Positions 8,982 to 17,073 of a stretch of 64,000 nt of DNA are shown one piece after another. The stretch comes from an uncultured Oscillospiraceae bacterium (GTDB taxonomy: Bacteria; Bacillota; Clostridia; Oscillospirales; Oscillospiraceae). Position 1 is the stretch's first letter, and each line of letters begins with the position of its first letter. The DNA lies in NCBI GenBank assembly GCA_950075865.1, contig CATMVA010000015.1, positions 1 to 64,000 on the forward strand. The letters are read 5' to 3'. Below the pieces are notes generated by a model. It was not told the origin of the DNA. It saw nothing but the letters and a program-made list of their open reading frames with translations, and did no database searches. Both the position numbers and the translations under genes were made by a program.

Positions 8982-9506
8982 TTAGGACTTCTTCGGCTCA
9001 GGATACTCCACGCCGAAGGTCTCCACGGTGACCTTTGCCATCCGCTGGGGCGTCTTGGGCTTGTCGTTCCAAGCGCTCCGGGGGGTGGAGACAATGGCGT
9101 CGGCCACCTCCTGGCCCTCGATGAGCTTGCCGAAGGCGGCGTACTCCCCGTCCAGATGGGGGGCGGGGGCCACCATGACGAAGAACTGGCTGCCGGCGCT
9201 GTTGGGATCCATGGTCCGGGCCATGGACAGGACGCCGGGGGTGTGCTTCAGGTCATTCTGGAAGCCGTTGGAGGCAAACTCGCCGGGGATCTCGTAGCCC
9301 GGGCCGCCGGTGCCGCTGCCCTGGGGATCACCCCCCTGGATCATGAAGCCGGGGATCACCCGGTGGAAGATGGTGCCGTCATAGAAGCCCCTCTTCACCA
9401 GGGAGACAAAGTTGTTTACCGTGTTGGGGGCCACCTCGGGGTAGAGCTCGGCCTTCATCACGCCGCCGTTCTCCATTTCGATGGTCACAATGGGATTCTG
9501 CGCCAT
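8982..9506 (-). CDS. Cyclophilin-type peptidyl-prolyl cis-trans isomerase
   Basis: A 174-residue single-domain cyclophilin catalysing proline isomerisation. Visible motifs are FHRVIPGFMIQGGDPQGSG (active-site Arg and Gln/Gly loop), GVLSMAR, NSAGSQFFV and the ligand-pocket segment around LDGEYAAFGKL. There is no signal peptide, so it is cytoplasmic. ATG 9506 is preferred to a GTG three codons upstream because AAAGGA lies at a better distance. It sits between smpB and ssrA on the same strand, 26 nt after smpB, probably in one operon. The tail beyond the core is short and charged. Confidence 0.95.
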   Translation of the reverse strand: MAQNPIVTIEMENGGVMKAELYPEVAPNTVNNFVSLVKRGFYDGTIFHRVIPGFMIQGGDPQGSGTGGPGYEIPGEFASNGFQNDLKHTPGVLSMARTMDPNSAGSQFFVMVAPAPHLDGEYAAFGKLIEGQEVADAIVSTPRSAWNDKPKTPQRMAKVTVETFGVEYPEPKKS

Positions 9507-9532
9507 ATCGAACACATCCTTTTCTTTTGATT

Positions 9533-10000
9533 TTAATACCGCTCCCGGGACTTCATGGCCCGGTCCATGTCACGCTTGGCGTCACGCTCGGCAGCGCTGG
9601 CGCGCTTGTCGTAGAGCTTCTTGCCCTTACACAGGCCAACCTCCACCTTCACCTTGGGGCCCTTGAAGTAGAGGGCCAGGGGCACCATGGTCAGGCCGTC
9701 CCGCTGGACCGCCATCTGGAGCCGCAGGATCTCCCGGCGGTGCATCAGCAGCTTGCGGTCCCGGCGGGGGTCCTTGTTGAAGATGTTGCCCTTCTCGTAG
9801 GGGCTGATATGTACCCCGTATAGCCACAGCTCCCCGCCCTTTACCTGGCAGAAGCTGTCCTTCAGGTTGGCGCCCCCCTGGCGGATGGACTTGACCTCGG
9901 TGCCCGACAGGACCACGCCGGCCTCGTACCGCTCCTCCACAAAGTAGTCGTGGAAGGCTTTGGAATTTTTCGCGATGGACTTGATCCCTTTCTGGTCCAT
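9533..10000 (-). CDS. smpB: SsrA-binding protein SmpB
   Basis: A 155-residue beta-barrel protein that binds the tRNA-like part of tmRNA and carries it to stalled ribosomes. Family hallmarks are IAKNSKAFHDYFVEE..EAGVVLSGTEVKSIR, a GVHISPYEKGN loop, RRDRKLLMHRREI and a basic C-terminal tail (YDKRASAAERDAKRD) that occupies the empty mRNA channel. ATG 10000 has an AGGAGGT site; an upstream in-frame start at 10033 does not and is not used here. Its RNA partner ssrA lies 0.6 kb downstream, an arrangement common in Firmicutes. Confidence 0.98.
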   Translation of the reverse strand: MDQKGIKSIAKNSKAFHDYFVEERYEAGVVLSGTEVKSIRQGGANLKDSFCQVKGGELWLYGVHISPYEKGNIFNKDPRRDRKLLMHRREILRLQMAVQRDGLTMVPLALYFKGPKVKVEVGLCKGKKLYDKRASAAERDAKRDMDRAMKSRERY

Positions 10001-10031
10001 GGAGCACCTCCTTCCAGTCTGGGGTGCTACC

Positions 10032-10059
10032 ATTATAACACAAAAATTCCCAATGTAAA
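10032..10059 (-). promoter_or_regulatory. smpB promoter
   Basis: On the minus strand TTTACA (10059-10054), a 16-nt spacer and TATAAT (10037-10032) lie about 35 nt before the smpB start. It probably serves smpB, the cyclophilin gene and perhaps ssrA. Confidence 0.7.
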
Positions 10060-10066
10060 CTCGAAA

Positions 10067-10354
10067 TTATGTAGGATGACGGCGCACCCGGCTATGGCGC
10101 AGGGGCCAGCGGGGGGTTGGCCGGGCCTGGGGCCGGGGGTTCAGGTGGGCGAAGATGAGCACCCCGCGGGCGTCCGGGAAGATCTCCAGCTCGGTGATGG
10201 AGTGGAGGGAGAGGCCGGAGGGGCGGCAGGCCTCACGGAGGAGGAGCATGGCCTGCTCCAGAGTGAGGGCGGAGGGCGCAAAGCCATGGGCGGCAAGGTC
10301 CTCCGGGGTGCAGAAAAGGGCGGCGCCGCCGGCACCGATGGGTTGGATGGTCAT
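10067..10354 (-). CDS. Small conserved hypothetical protein, weakly MecA-like
   Basis: A 95-residue protein with a good AGGAGGA ribosome site. The first ~70 residues (IQPIGAGGAALFCTPEDLAAHG, a helix, then ITELEIFPDARGVLIFAHL) follow the beta-beta-DLxxxG-helix-beta plan of the N-terminal adaptor domain of MecA, but the C-terminal Clp-binding domain is absent and identity looks low. The last ~25 residues are Arg/Pro-rich and poorly ordered. It lies convergent to nothing and divergent from the phage block. It is probably a real gene; the MecA link is only a suggestion. Confidence 0.55.
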   Translation of the reverse strand: MTIQPIGAGGAALFCTPEDLAAHGFAPSALTLEQAMLLLREACRPSGLSLHSITELEIFPDARGVLIFAHLNPRPQARPTPRWPLRHSRVRRHPT

Positions 10355-10533
10355 GAAAAGGTCCTCCTGATGGGGGTGTTTTCCCCCATTATAAAACGGG
10401 TGGAAGGCGGTGTACAGGTGTAATGTCTGGAAGTTTTCCTCCGGAAGGGAAAATATTTCGGGAAAATCTTCTGGTTGCGGAAAAAGGGCAACTTTTGGTG
10501 GGTGCGAAGTCTGGGTGGAATGGGGTGGGAAGG

Positions 10534-10815
10534 GTGAACACGAAAAAGGCCCAGATATTGAAGGAGATCCAGCGGCTGGCAGAGAGCAGGGCCAATGACG
10601 CGGTGCGGCTGGCTTTTCTGGGGGAGGAGGAGCTGGAGGAGCTGGAGGGGCTGGATCTGTCGGCGCTGACCGAGTTCAAGCGGAACAAGAACGGGACGGT
10701 GGAGATGAAGTTCGTGGACCGGATGGCGGCGCTGGAGTGGCTGGCCGAGCGGTGCGACGACCCCAGGGCGGCACGGCTGTACAGGGCGCTGGAGAAGGGG
10801 ACGGAGGATTCGTGA
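10534..10815 (+). CDS. Phage protein, probable terminase small subunit
   Basis: A 93-residue soluble protein read from GTG 10534 (NTKKAQILKEIQRLAESR...). It is helical, with an acidic middle and a FVDRMAALEWLAERCDD segment. Its place directly before a PBSX-type terminase large subunit, with a 64-nt gap holding a phage-block hairpin repeat, is the usual one for the small subunit, which recognises the packaging site. No clear helix-turn-helix can be named, and the ribosome site is weak. The assignment is by position. Confidence 0.6.
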   Translation: MNTKKAQILKEIQRLAESRANDAVRLAFLGEEELEELEGLDLSALTEFKRNKNGTVEMKFVDRMAALEWLAERCDDPRAARLYRALEKGTEDS

Positions 10816-10827
10816 GAGAGGAAAGGG

Positions 10828-10865
10828 CGGCGGGGCGAGGTGGGCCCGCCCCACAAGGGCAAGGG
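10828..10865 (+). repeat. GC-rich hairpin repeat, copy 1
   Basis: GGCGGGGCGAG...CCCGCCCC followed by ACAAGGGCAAGGG. A second copy at 14437-14475 shares the GGCGGGGCG arm and the trailing ACAAG(A/G)GCAAGGG. Both lie between phage genes, just before a ribosome site. Confidence 0.6.
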
Positions 10866-10879
10866 CGAGGGGGGAGAGG

Positions 10880-12115
10880 ATGGAGTTTTCGGGGAAGCAG
10901 AAAAAGGTGATGACATGGTGGTGCGACGGATCACCTGAGAAGGATCTGGACGGGATCATCTGCGACGGTGCGGTGCGGAGCGGAAAGACCTTCTGTCTGG
11001 GGCTGAGTTTCTTCTGCTGGGCCATGGGGAGGTTCGACGGGGAGCGGTTCGTCCTGTGCGCCCGGACGGTGGGGGCGGCGCGGCGGAATCTCCTCTCCCC
11101 GCTGGAGCCCCTGCTGCGGGAACTGGGGTTTTCCCTGGAGAAGCGGCTGAGCCGGAACGAGCTGGCGGTGCGGTTCAACGGACATGAGAACACCTTTTAC
11201 CTCTTCGGGGGGAAGGACGAGGGGAGCGCGGGGCTCATTCAGGGGCTGACCCTGGCGGGGGCGCTGCTGGACGAGGCGGCGTTGATGCCCCGGTCCTTTG
11301 TGGAGCAGACGGTGGCCCGGTGCTCGGTGGAGGGGGCCAAGGTGTGGTTCTCCTGCAACCCGGAGGGGCCGGAGCACTGGTTTTACAAGGAGTGGATCTG
11401 CCGGGCGGAAGAAAAACGGGTGCTGCGGGTCCGGTTCCGGATGGAGGACAACCCCTCCCTGAGCCGGGCGGTGCTGGAGCGGTACAAAAGGCGGTTCCGG
11501 GGGAGCTTCTACCGGCGGTTCGTGCTGGGGGAGTGGGCCGGGGCCGAGGGGCGGATCTATGACTTTTTCGATGAAAGCTATGTGAAGCCGGTCCCGGAGG
11601 GGGAGATGGAGGAGTGGCGGATCTCCTGCGACTACGGGACGGCCAACCCCATGTCCATGGGGCTGTGGGGGAAGCAAAAGGGCGTGTGGTACCGGGTGGA
11701 GGAGTTTTATTACGACGCCCAAAAGGAAGGGCGGCAGAAGACCGACCGGGAGTATGCCGAAGACCTGGCGGCTCTGGCCGGGGGGAGGGCCATCGCCCGG
11801 GTGGTCGTGGACCCGTCGGCGGCCAGCTTTTTGGCCTGCCTCCGGGAGGAGGGGTGGCCAGTACGGGCTGGGGACAACGATGTGCTCCGGGGCATCCGGG
11901 TGACGGCCGACCTGCTGCGGCGGGGGAGGCTGGTGATCTGTGGGCCCTGCCGGGACGCTATCAGGGAGTTTTCCCTCTACCGCTGGGACGAAAAGGCCGG
12001 GCGGGACAGGGTGGTGAAGCGGTTCGACCACGCCATGGACGAGATCCGGTATTTTGCCATGAGCCTGAAAGGCGGGAGATATATCGGGGGATGGGGCGTG
12101 GAGCGTCGGGGATGA
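10880..12115 (+). CDS. Phage terminase large subunit
   Basis: A 411-residue DNA-packaging motor. Walker A is GAVRSGKT (residues 30-37), Walker B GALLDEAAL (Asp/Glu near 131-132), and the coupling segment is FSCNPEGPEHW (~158). The RNase H-like nuclease begins at ISCDYGTANP (Asp251), with a later DPSAASF and a FDHAMDEIRY near the end carrying further acidic residues. This arrangement is the PBSX/Terminase_3 type. GGGGGAGAGG precedes the ATG. It is full length and shows no damage, so packaging could still work. Confidence 0.93.
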   Translation: MEFSGKQKKVMTWWCDGSPEKDLDGIICDGAVRSGKTFCLGLSFFCWAMGRFDGERFVLCARTVGAARRNLLSPLEPLLRELGFSLEKRLSRNELAVRFNGHENTFYLFGGKDEGSAGLIQGLTLAGALLDEAALMPRSFVEQTVARCSVEGAKVWFSCNPEGPEHWFYKEWICRAEEKRVLRVRFRMEDNPSLSRAVLERYKRRFRGSFYRRFVLGEWAGAEGRIYDFFDESYVKPVPEGEMEEWRISCDYGTANPMSMGLWGKQKGVWYRVEEFYYDAQKEGRQKTDREYAEDLAALAGGRAIARVVVDPSAASFLACLREEGWPVRAGDNDVLRGIRVTADLLRRGRLVICGPCRDAIREFSLYRWDEKAGRDRVVKRFDHAMDEIRYFAMSLKGGRYIGGWGVERRG

Positions 12116-12157
12116 AGTGAGCCCCTCTATCCTCCGGGGGAGAAAGGAGCAAATGAT

Positions 12158-13303
12158 TTGAAGTGGTTTGAGAAGAAAAAGCGGGAGCTTCCGGCGGTGC
12201 AGATCCGGGACGGGGCCAGGCACCCCTTCGGGGCGGTGGAGGACTATGTGCCCCTGAGCGGGGGAGAGCTGGCGCTCTACCGGGCCATCCGGGAGGCGGT
12301 GCCGCTGGTGGACGCGGCGGTGAAGAAGCTGGTGCGGCTGTGCGGCGGGGTGAGCGTGGTGGCCCGGGAGGGACAGGAGGGGCTGGAGGAATTCCTCCGG
12401 TCGGTGGAGACCGGGCGGGGACAGAGGGGGTTCCAGTCCTTTCTGGACGTGTATCTGGACTCCATGCTCGTGTGCGGCCGGGGCGTGGGGGAGATGGTGC
12501 TGGACCGGGAGGGGAAGAAGATCGCGGCGCTGCTGTGCGCCGATCCGGCGGGTGTGATCTTCCGGGAGGGGGAGAGCCCCCTGGACTTTGCGGTCTGCGC
12601 CCGGAAGCCGGGGGGAGAGGTGGAGGAGCTGCCGAGGCAGGAGCTGATCCTCTTTACCCCCAATTCTCCTGAGGCGGACAGCCCCTACGGGGTGTCCCTG
12701 CTGCGGAGTATGCCCTTTTTAGCAGGGATATTGCTGAAGATCTACGAGGCCACCGGGGTGAACTGGGAGCGGATGGGCAACGCCCGCTACGCCGTGGTCT
12801 ACAAGCCCGGAGAGGGCGAGGGGCAGTGGGCCAGGGAGCGGGGAGAGGAGATCGCCCGGGCCTGGCAGGGGGCCATGCAGGCCGGGAAGAGCGGCACGGT
12901 GCAGGACTTTGTGGCCGTGGGGGATGTGGAGATCCGCGTCATCGGGGCGGACGGGCAGGTGTTGGAGGCTCAGGCTCCCGTTCGGCAGATCTTAGAGCAG
13001 TTGGTGGCCAAGACCGGGATCCCGCCCTTTCTGCTGGGGCTGAGCTGGTCCTCCACCGAGCGGATGAGCGCTCAGCAGGCCGACATGCTGACCAGCGAGA
13101 TCACGGCCATGCGGCGGGGCCTGACCCCCATGGTGGAGCGGGTGTGCCGGACGTGGCTGCGGCTCCACGGGTACGACGATCAGGTGCAGGTGGAGTGGGA
13201 GGATATCAATTTGCAGGACATGGTCGAGGAGGCCAAGGCGGAGCTGTACCGGGAGCAGGCCGAGGAGCTGCGGAGGAGAAGAAAGATGGAAGAGGAGAGC
13301 TGA
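12158..13303 (+). CDS. Phage portal protein
   Basis: A 381-residue portal, the dodecameric ring at the capsid vertex through which DNA passes. It starts at TTG 12158 behind AAAGGAG; the ATG just upstream closes after one codon. Typical segments are an early helix (AIREAVPLVDAAVKKLVRLC), the stretch KTGIPPFLLGLSWSSTERM, and a helical C-terminus ending in a charged EEAKAELYREQAEEL tail. It follows the terminase by 42 nt. The charged tail is repeated in part just downstream, where 24 nt are identical. Confidence 0.9.
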   Translation: MKWFEKKKRELPAVQIRDGARHPFGAVEDYVPLSGGELALYRAIREAVPLVDAAVKKLVRLCGGVSVVAREGQEGLEEFLRSVETGRGQRGFQSFLDVYLDSMLVCGRGVGEMVLDREGKKIAALLCADPAGVIFREGESPLDFAVCARKPGGEVEELPRQELILFTPNSPEADSPYGVSLLRSMPFLAGILLKIYEATGVNWERMGNARYAVVYKPGEGEGQWARERGEEIARAWQGAMQAGKSGTVQDFVAVGDVEIRVIGADGQVLEAQAPVRQILEQLVAKTGIPPFLLGLSWSSTERMSAQQADMLTSEITAMRRGLTPMVERVCRTWLRLHGYDDQVQVEWEDINLQDMVEEAKAELYREQAEELRRRRKMEEES

Positions 13304-13332
13304 GCCGACGAGACCATGTCCTAAAAAGGGGC

Positions 13333-13363
13333 CCCCACAAAGGTGCGAAGCGGCTTTGTGGGG
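13333..13363 (+). repeat. Hairpin after the portal gene
   Basis: A 10-bp stem, CCCCACAAAG (13333-13342) with CTTTGTGGGG (13354-13363). It shares the CCCCACAA(A/G)G unit with the two GC-rich repeats of the phage block. Confidence 0.55.
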
Positions 13364-13496
13364 AGAGGAGGAGCAAGGGAGCGGGTGGAGTTTTCGCCGG
13401 AGGCGGAAACGGAGCAAAGCGGACTTTGCGACGACGAGGACGAGGAGGCCAAGGCGGAGCTGTATCACGAGCAGGCGAGGGTATTAAGAAAGGAGA
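13343..13496 (+). other. Duplicated portal-tail fragment
   Basis: After the portal stop and a second in-frame stop, the same reading frame opens again and encodes DEEAKAELYHEQARVL, close to the portal C-terminus EEAKAELYREQAEEL. Twenty-four bases at 13225-13248 recur exactly at 13441-13464, 216 nt (72 codons) apart, so the frame is kept. A short protein from GTG 13343 is possible but has no family match that I recognise; a partial tandem duplication is the simpler reading. Confidence 0.5.
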
Positions 13497-13502
13497 ATGG
13501 CC

Positions 13503-14414
13503 ATGGAGATCACGAAGGAAGCCAGGGCGCTGGAGGAGAATGAGGTGAGCCGGGAGGACCTGGCACTTATCAACGCATTGGCACAGAAGGAATTGAAGCC
13601 CGAGGAGGTGTGCACCTTCTCGGTGCGGCTGTGCGACAACGAGGTGGACCGGGAGTGGGAGCGGTTTCCCCGGGCGACTCTGGAGGAACTGGCGGGGCTC
13701 TTTGTGGGCAAGAGCGGCATCTTTGACCACAACTGGTCGGCCGCCGGGCAGGCGGCCCGGATCTACAAGACCGAGGTGGTGGAAGAGGAAGGGCTCACCG
13801 CTGCGGGAGAAAGGGTCTGCTACCTGAAGGGGTGGGCCTATATGCTCCGGACCGAGGGGAACGCGGAGCTCATTGCCCAGATCCAAGGGGGCATCAAGAA
13901 GGAGGTCAGCGTGGGCTGCTCGGTGGAGAAAGCGGTTTGCTCGGTATGTGGCGGGGAGCTGGGACAGTGCCGGCACGTGAAGGGGCGGACCTACAACGGT
14001 AAGCTCTGCTGGGGGGAGCTCGTGGGGGCGAAGGACGCCTACGAGTGGTCTTTCGTGGCCGTGCCCGCCCAGCGGAAGGCGGGAGTCATGAAGGGATTTT
14101 CCCTGAAGGAGCTGTGTGGGGGGAGTCCCGCGCTGAAAGAGGAGCTGGAAGAGCTGGAGAAGGCGGCCGGGGTGGGCCGGCGGTATCTGGAGGAGCTCCG
14201 GGGCAAGGTGGTCCGGCTGGCCGGGCTCCAGTGGAGCGGCATGGACATGGGGACGGTGCGGTCCATCGTGGGAAAGCTGGACGGGGAGGAGCTGAAGGCC
14301 TTGGAGGAGGTTTTCTCGGGCGGGGAGCGGGAGGGCTGGACGGGGAAGGTCCAGCTGAGCTATCCCGGACGGGAGAGGGAGAAGGCGCCGGAGGATGGGG
14401 TGTTTTTGGTGTGA
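13503..14414 (+). CDS. Putative prohead/capsid maturation protease
   Basis: A 303-residue protein between portal and capsid genes, the usual place for a head protease. It opens with a phage-protease-like pattern (FSVRLCDNEVDREWERFP), then FDHNW (candidate catalytic His) and KKEVSVGCSV (candidate Ser in the SVG-type motif of HK97/U35-like proteases), and later YEWSFVAVPAQRKAG. A Cys/His cluster CSVCGGELGQCRH in between could bind zinc. The last ~130 residues are helical and may act as an internal scaffold. ATG 13503 is better spaced from AAAGGAG than the ATG two codons before. Moderate certainty; no sequence search was possible. Confidence 0.7.
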   Translation: MEITKEARALEENEVSREDLALINALAQKELKPEEVCTFSVRLCDNEVDREWERFPRATLEELAGLFVGKSGIFDHNWSAAGQAARIYKTEVVEEEGLTAAGERVCYLKGWAYMLRTEGNAELIAQIQGGIKKEVSVGCSVEKAVCSVCGGELGQCRHVKGRTYNGKLCWGELVGAKDAYEWSFVAVPAQRKAGVMKGFSLKELCGGSPALKEELEELEKAAGVGRRYLEELRGKVVRLAGLQWSGMDMGTVRSIVGKLDGEELKALEEVFSGGEREGWTGKVQLSYPGREREKAPEDGVFLV

Positions 14415-14436
14415 GGAGCCAGGCCCATAACCGGAC

Positions 14437-14475
14437 GGCGGGGCGAGAGCGCCCCGCCCCACAAGAGCAAGGGGA
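14437..14475 (+). repeat. GC-rich hairpin repeat, copy 2
   Basis: A perfect 9-bp stem GGCGGGGCG (14437-14445) with CGCCCCGCC (14450-14458), loop AGAG, followed by CCACAAGAGCAAGGG. It matches the copy at 10828. Confidence 0.65.
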
Positions 14476-14515
14476 AAAACGAAGTTATGTAAACTAAAAA
14501 AGGAGGAAGTAGCGT

Positions 14516-14872
14516 ATGAGCAGGAAGGTTTCCTTTGAGGGGATCGGGGAAGTGGCGGCCACCTTTTTCACCGAGGGTACGGTGAAGGGGGGCCATGTGG
14601 TCAAAATCGGCGGGGATTCCAAGGTGGAGGCCTGCGCCTCCGGGGAGCGGTTCTGCGGCGTGGCGCTGGGAGACGCCAAGGACGGCTTTGCCGCCGTGCA
14701 GATTCAGGGCTGCGCCCAGGTCAAGTGCGCCGACGATACCGTGACAGTGGGCTATGTGAAGCTCACCGCCGACGGTACCGGCGGGGTGAAGAAGGCCGGC
14801 ACCAATGACGCCGGTGACGAGTATCTGGTGATGGCCGACGACGGCGCCGGGATCATCACCATCAAAATGTGA
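14516..14872 (+). CDS. Putative capsid decoration protein
   Basis: A 118-residue, all-beta, Gly-rich small protein (EGTVKGGHVVKI..., ...GERFCGVALGDAKDGFAAVQIQGCAQV, ...GDEYLVMADDGAGIITIKM). The pattern and its place directly before the major capsid gene match DUF2190-type head-decoration proteins, which bind the outside of the shell. An AAAGGAGGAAG site precedes ATG 14516. Its stop lies 14 nt before the capsid start. Confidence 0.7.
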   Translation: MSRKVSFEGIGEVAATFFTEGTVKGGHVVKIGGDSKVEACASGERFCGVALGDAKDGFAAVQIQGCAQVKCADDTVTVGYVKLTADGTGGVKKAGTNDAGDEYLVMADDGAGIITIKM

Positions 14873-14886
14873 GGAGGGCTTTGAGT

Positions 14887-15918
14887 ATGAGCTATCATTT
14901 CAACGATCTGAAGCTGGAGAAGGGGATGTACGGCGTGGCGGGCAAGAGCTTTACCGCCGTGCTGGAGGGGGAGGACCCATCGGAGCGGTACAAGGGCACC
15001 GCCCTGGAGGGGCTGGACGCCTATCAGCGGCAGCTCAAGCGGTTTGACATCAAGGTCAAGGGAGCGGGGAGCGACCCGGTGGAAAAGTTCTTCCAGACCG
15101 CCCAGACCGCCGTGCTTTTTCCCGAGTACATCGCGCGGAGCGTGAAGCAGGGCATGGAGGAGACCGACCTGATCCCCTCCATTACGGCGGCGGTCACCAA
15201 CATCAACAGCATGGACTACCGCTCCATCACTTCCGTTCCCGACAAGAACAAAAAGGAGCTCAAGCGGGTGGAGGAGGGGGCTTCCATCCCCCAAACCACC
15301 ATCAGGACCCAGGAGAATCTGGTGAAGCTCCACAAGCGGGGACGGATGCTATGCGCCTCCTATGAGGCTATCCGGTACCAGAAGCTGGACCTCTTTTCGG
15401 TGGCCCTGCGGCAGATTGGCGCCCACATCAGCCGGACATTGCTGGAGGATGCCATCGACGTGCTGGAAAACGGGGACGGCAACGGCAACGCCGCCCAGGT
15501 GCTGAAGGTGGGCACCTCTCCCATCGGCGGTACGGCGGGCAAGCTGACCTATGACGAGCTGGTGGACTTCTGGGCCCAGTTTGACCCCTATGAGATGAAC
15601 ACTCTGTTGGTGTCCGGGGACGTGATGCGGCAGATGCTGAAGATGGATGAGCTCCAGAACCCCCTGACCGGGCTGAATTTCCAGGGCACCGGCAAACTCC
15701 GGAGCCCCTTGGGAGCCAACCTGCTGCGGACGTCGGCCCTGGGCAGCGGCAAGATGATCGGGCTGGACAAGCGGTTCGCCCTGGAGATGGTGAAGGGCTC
15801 CGACGTGCTGGTGGAGTACGACAAGCTCATCGACCGGCAGATGGAGCGGGCCGCCGTGACTTCTATCGCCGGCTTTGCCAAGATATTCCCCGAGGCAAGC
15901 AAGGTTCTTACGGTATGA
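14887..15918 (+). CDS. Major capsid protein
   Basis: A 343-residue shell protein with the general look of the HK97 fold: an N-terminal helical arm, then FFQTAQTAVLFPEYIARSVKQG, ITAAVTNINSMDYRSI, a spine helix region (EAIRYQKLDLFSVALRQIGAHISRTLLEDAIDVL) and an A-domain-like C-terminus ending ASVTSIAG-like AAVTSIAGFAKIFPEA. It starts at ATG 14887 behind GAGGAGGG. The next gene overlaps its stop by 4 nt. It is intact, about the expected length, and the longest head-structure gene here apart from portal. Confidence 0.88.
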   Translation: MSYHFNDLKLEKGMYGVAGKSFTAVLEGEDPSERYKGTALEGLDAYQRQLKRFDIKVKGAGSDPVEKFFQTAQTAVLFPEYIARSVKQGMEETDLIPSITAAVTNINSMDYRSITSVPDKNKKELKRVEEGASIPQTTIRTQENLVKLHKRGRMLCASYEAIRYQKLDLFSVALRQIGAHISRTLLEDAIDVLENGDGNGNAAQVLKVGTSPIGGTAGKLTYDELVDFWAQFDPYEMNTLLVSGDVMRQMLKMDELQNPLTGLNFQGTGKLRSPLGANLLRTSALGSGKMIGLDKRFALEMVKGSDVLVEYDKLIDRQMERAAVTSIAGFAKIFPEASKVLTV

Positions 15919-16259
15919 TCGAGCGGGTGATGGAGCTGGCCATGGTGCTGGGCAAGCGGGGGGAGAGTCAGGAGCTCTCCCTCCTCTGTGCCGCCGCCGT
16001 GGAGGAGCTGAAGGGATGCCTGAAGCCGGGTATCACCCCAGAGGACTGCGGGGAGGCCTTCGTGCTGGGGGCGGCATGGCTGGCCCTGGCGGGGCTGGAA
16101 GTCTCGGAGGACGGAGTGGAGAGCTTCACCGCCGGGGCGGTGAGCATCCGGAGGAAGAACGGCTCTCTGCGGCAGAAGGCTATGCGGCTCCAGGCCCTTC
16201 AGGTGATGAAGCCCTACATCGAAGACGACGGTTTTTTGTTCCGGGGGGTGAAGGGCTGA
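15915..16259 (+). CDS. Putative head-tail connector protein
   Basis: A 114-residue mainly helical protein starting in an ATGA overlap with the capsid stop. Small helical proteins in this slot (gp6/YqbG type) form the adaptor ring under the portal. A central stretch GEAFVLGAAWLALAGLEV is hydrophobic and the end is basic (RRKNGSLRQKAMRLQAL). The function is assigned by size, fold type and order only. Confidence 0.6.
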   Translation: MIERVMELAMVLGKRGESQELSLLCAAAVEELKGCLKPGITPEDCGEAFVLGAAWLALAGLEVSEDGVESFTAGAVSIRRKNGSLRQKAMRLQALQVMKPYIEDDGFLFRGVKG

Positions 16260-16585
16260 TGGACGAGAGGGCTTGGAAGGACATTCTGGCCCGGTATGGA
16301 CAGAGGGTGAAGCTCCTGCGGGACGGGGAGGAGAAGGAACTCCGGGCCTTCTTCCAGCCGGTGGAGGAGAAGGCCCCCGGCATGGTCCCCACCCCGCTGG
16401 GGGTGGCTCCGGCGGGGAAGTGGCTCTATCTGGGCCCCGTGGAGGAGGATCTGGAGGGGGTGGAGGTGCTGACCTGGGAGGGCCGGGCCTTTGGGCTCCT
16501 CCGGCACCGGGGGATCCCGATGGGGGAGGGGTTTTGCTACCGCTGGGGGATCTTTTATGAGCTGGATGACGAGGTGAGGGCATGA
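16259..16585 (+). CDS. Phage head-tail joining protein (putative)
   Basis: A 108-residue protein whose ATG shares one base with the previous stop. It is beta-rich, with aromatic residues toward the end (EGFCYRWGIFYELDDEV), as in stopper/minor head proteins of the XkdH class, which close the connector after DNA packaging. No motif decides the function. Translational coupling on both sides suggests an equimolar structural part. Confidence 0.55.
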   Translation: MDERAWKDILARYGQRVKLLRDGEEKELRAFFQPVEEKAPGMVPTPLGVAPAGKWLYLGPVEEDLEGVEVLTWEGRAFGLLRHRGIPMGEGFCYRWGIFYELDDEVRA

Positions 16586-17073
16586 AGGGCGTGGAGGAGC
16601 TGCGCCGGGCATTAGCTGGGTTCCTGCGGGAAAACGGGCTGGAGGCGGTGGAGGCCTGGAACAGGGAGCGGCGGCCGGGGCCGGGAAAGGCGTTGGCCGC
16701 CGTCTCCCTCCGGGGACTGGAGAGCGGCGGAGCCGGGTTCCAGAATTATCTGGGGGAGCGGTACGACGAGGACTCGGGCCAGTGGGAGGAGCGGTACGGG
16801 AAGCGGGTGGAGCTCACCTTTGGGCTGGACCTGTACGCCGCCACGGCCGGGGAGGTCCAGACGGGGCTGGATACCCTCCGGGAGGCTCTGGACAAGGAGG
16901 GGCCGGCCGGGATGACCGCCCTGGAGCTTTCTGCCGGAGAGGCCGTCTATGAGGCGGCCCAGAGGCGGTACATGTGCCCTGCCCAAGCCAAGTTTAGTGC
17001 TTGGGCGGTGGCGGCAGTCAGGGAGGACGGCACCTTCCTGGACTTTGAGGTGAAGGGAGAGGCCAAAGAATGA
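16582..17073 (+). CDS. Phage tail completion/terminator-like protein (putative)
   Basis: A 163-residue protein in the slot between head-tail joining protein and sheath. It begins with a helix (VEELRRALAGFLRENG) and continues with beta strands (GKRVELTFGLDLYAA, FLDFEVKG), a layout seen in tail-terminator proteins that cap the tail tube. Overlaps of 4 nt with both neighbours indicate coupled translation. Assignment by order and general fold. Confidence 0.55.
   Translation: MKGVEELRRALAGFLRENGLEAVEAWNRERRPGPGKALAAVSLRGLESGGAGFQNYLGERYDEDSGQWEERYGKRVELTFGLDLYAATAGEVQTGLDTLREALDKEGPAGMTALELSAGEAVYEAAQRRYMCPAQAKFSAWAVAAVREDGTFLDFEVKGEAKE

Noticed and set aside
8577-10534. Integration of the phage block at ssrA
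   Set aside because: Host genes smpB and the cyclophilin gene lie between, on the wrong side of ssrA, and no duplicate of the ssrA 3' end was seen at 10.4 or 23.1 kb.
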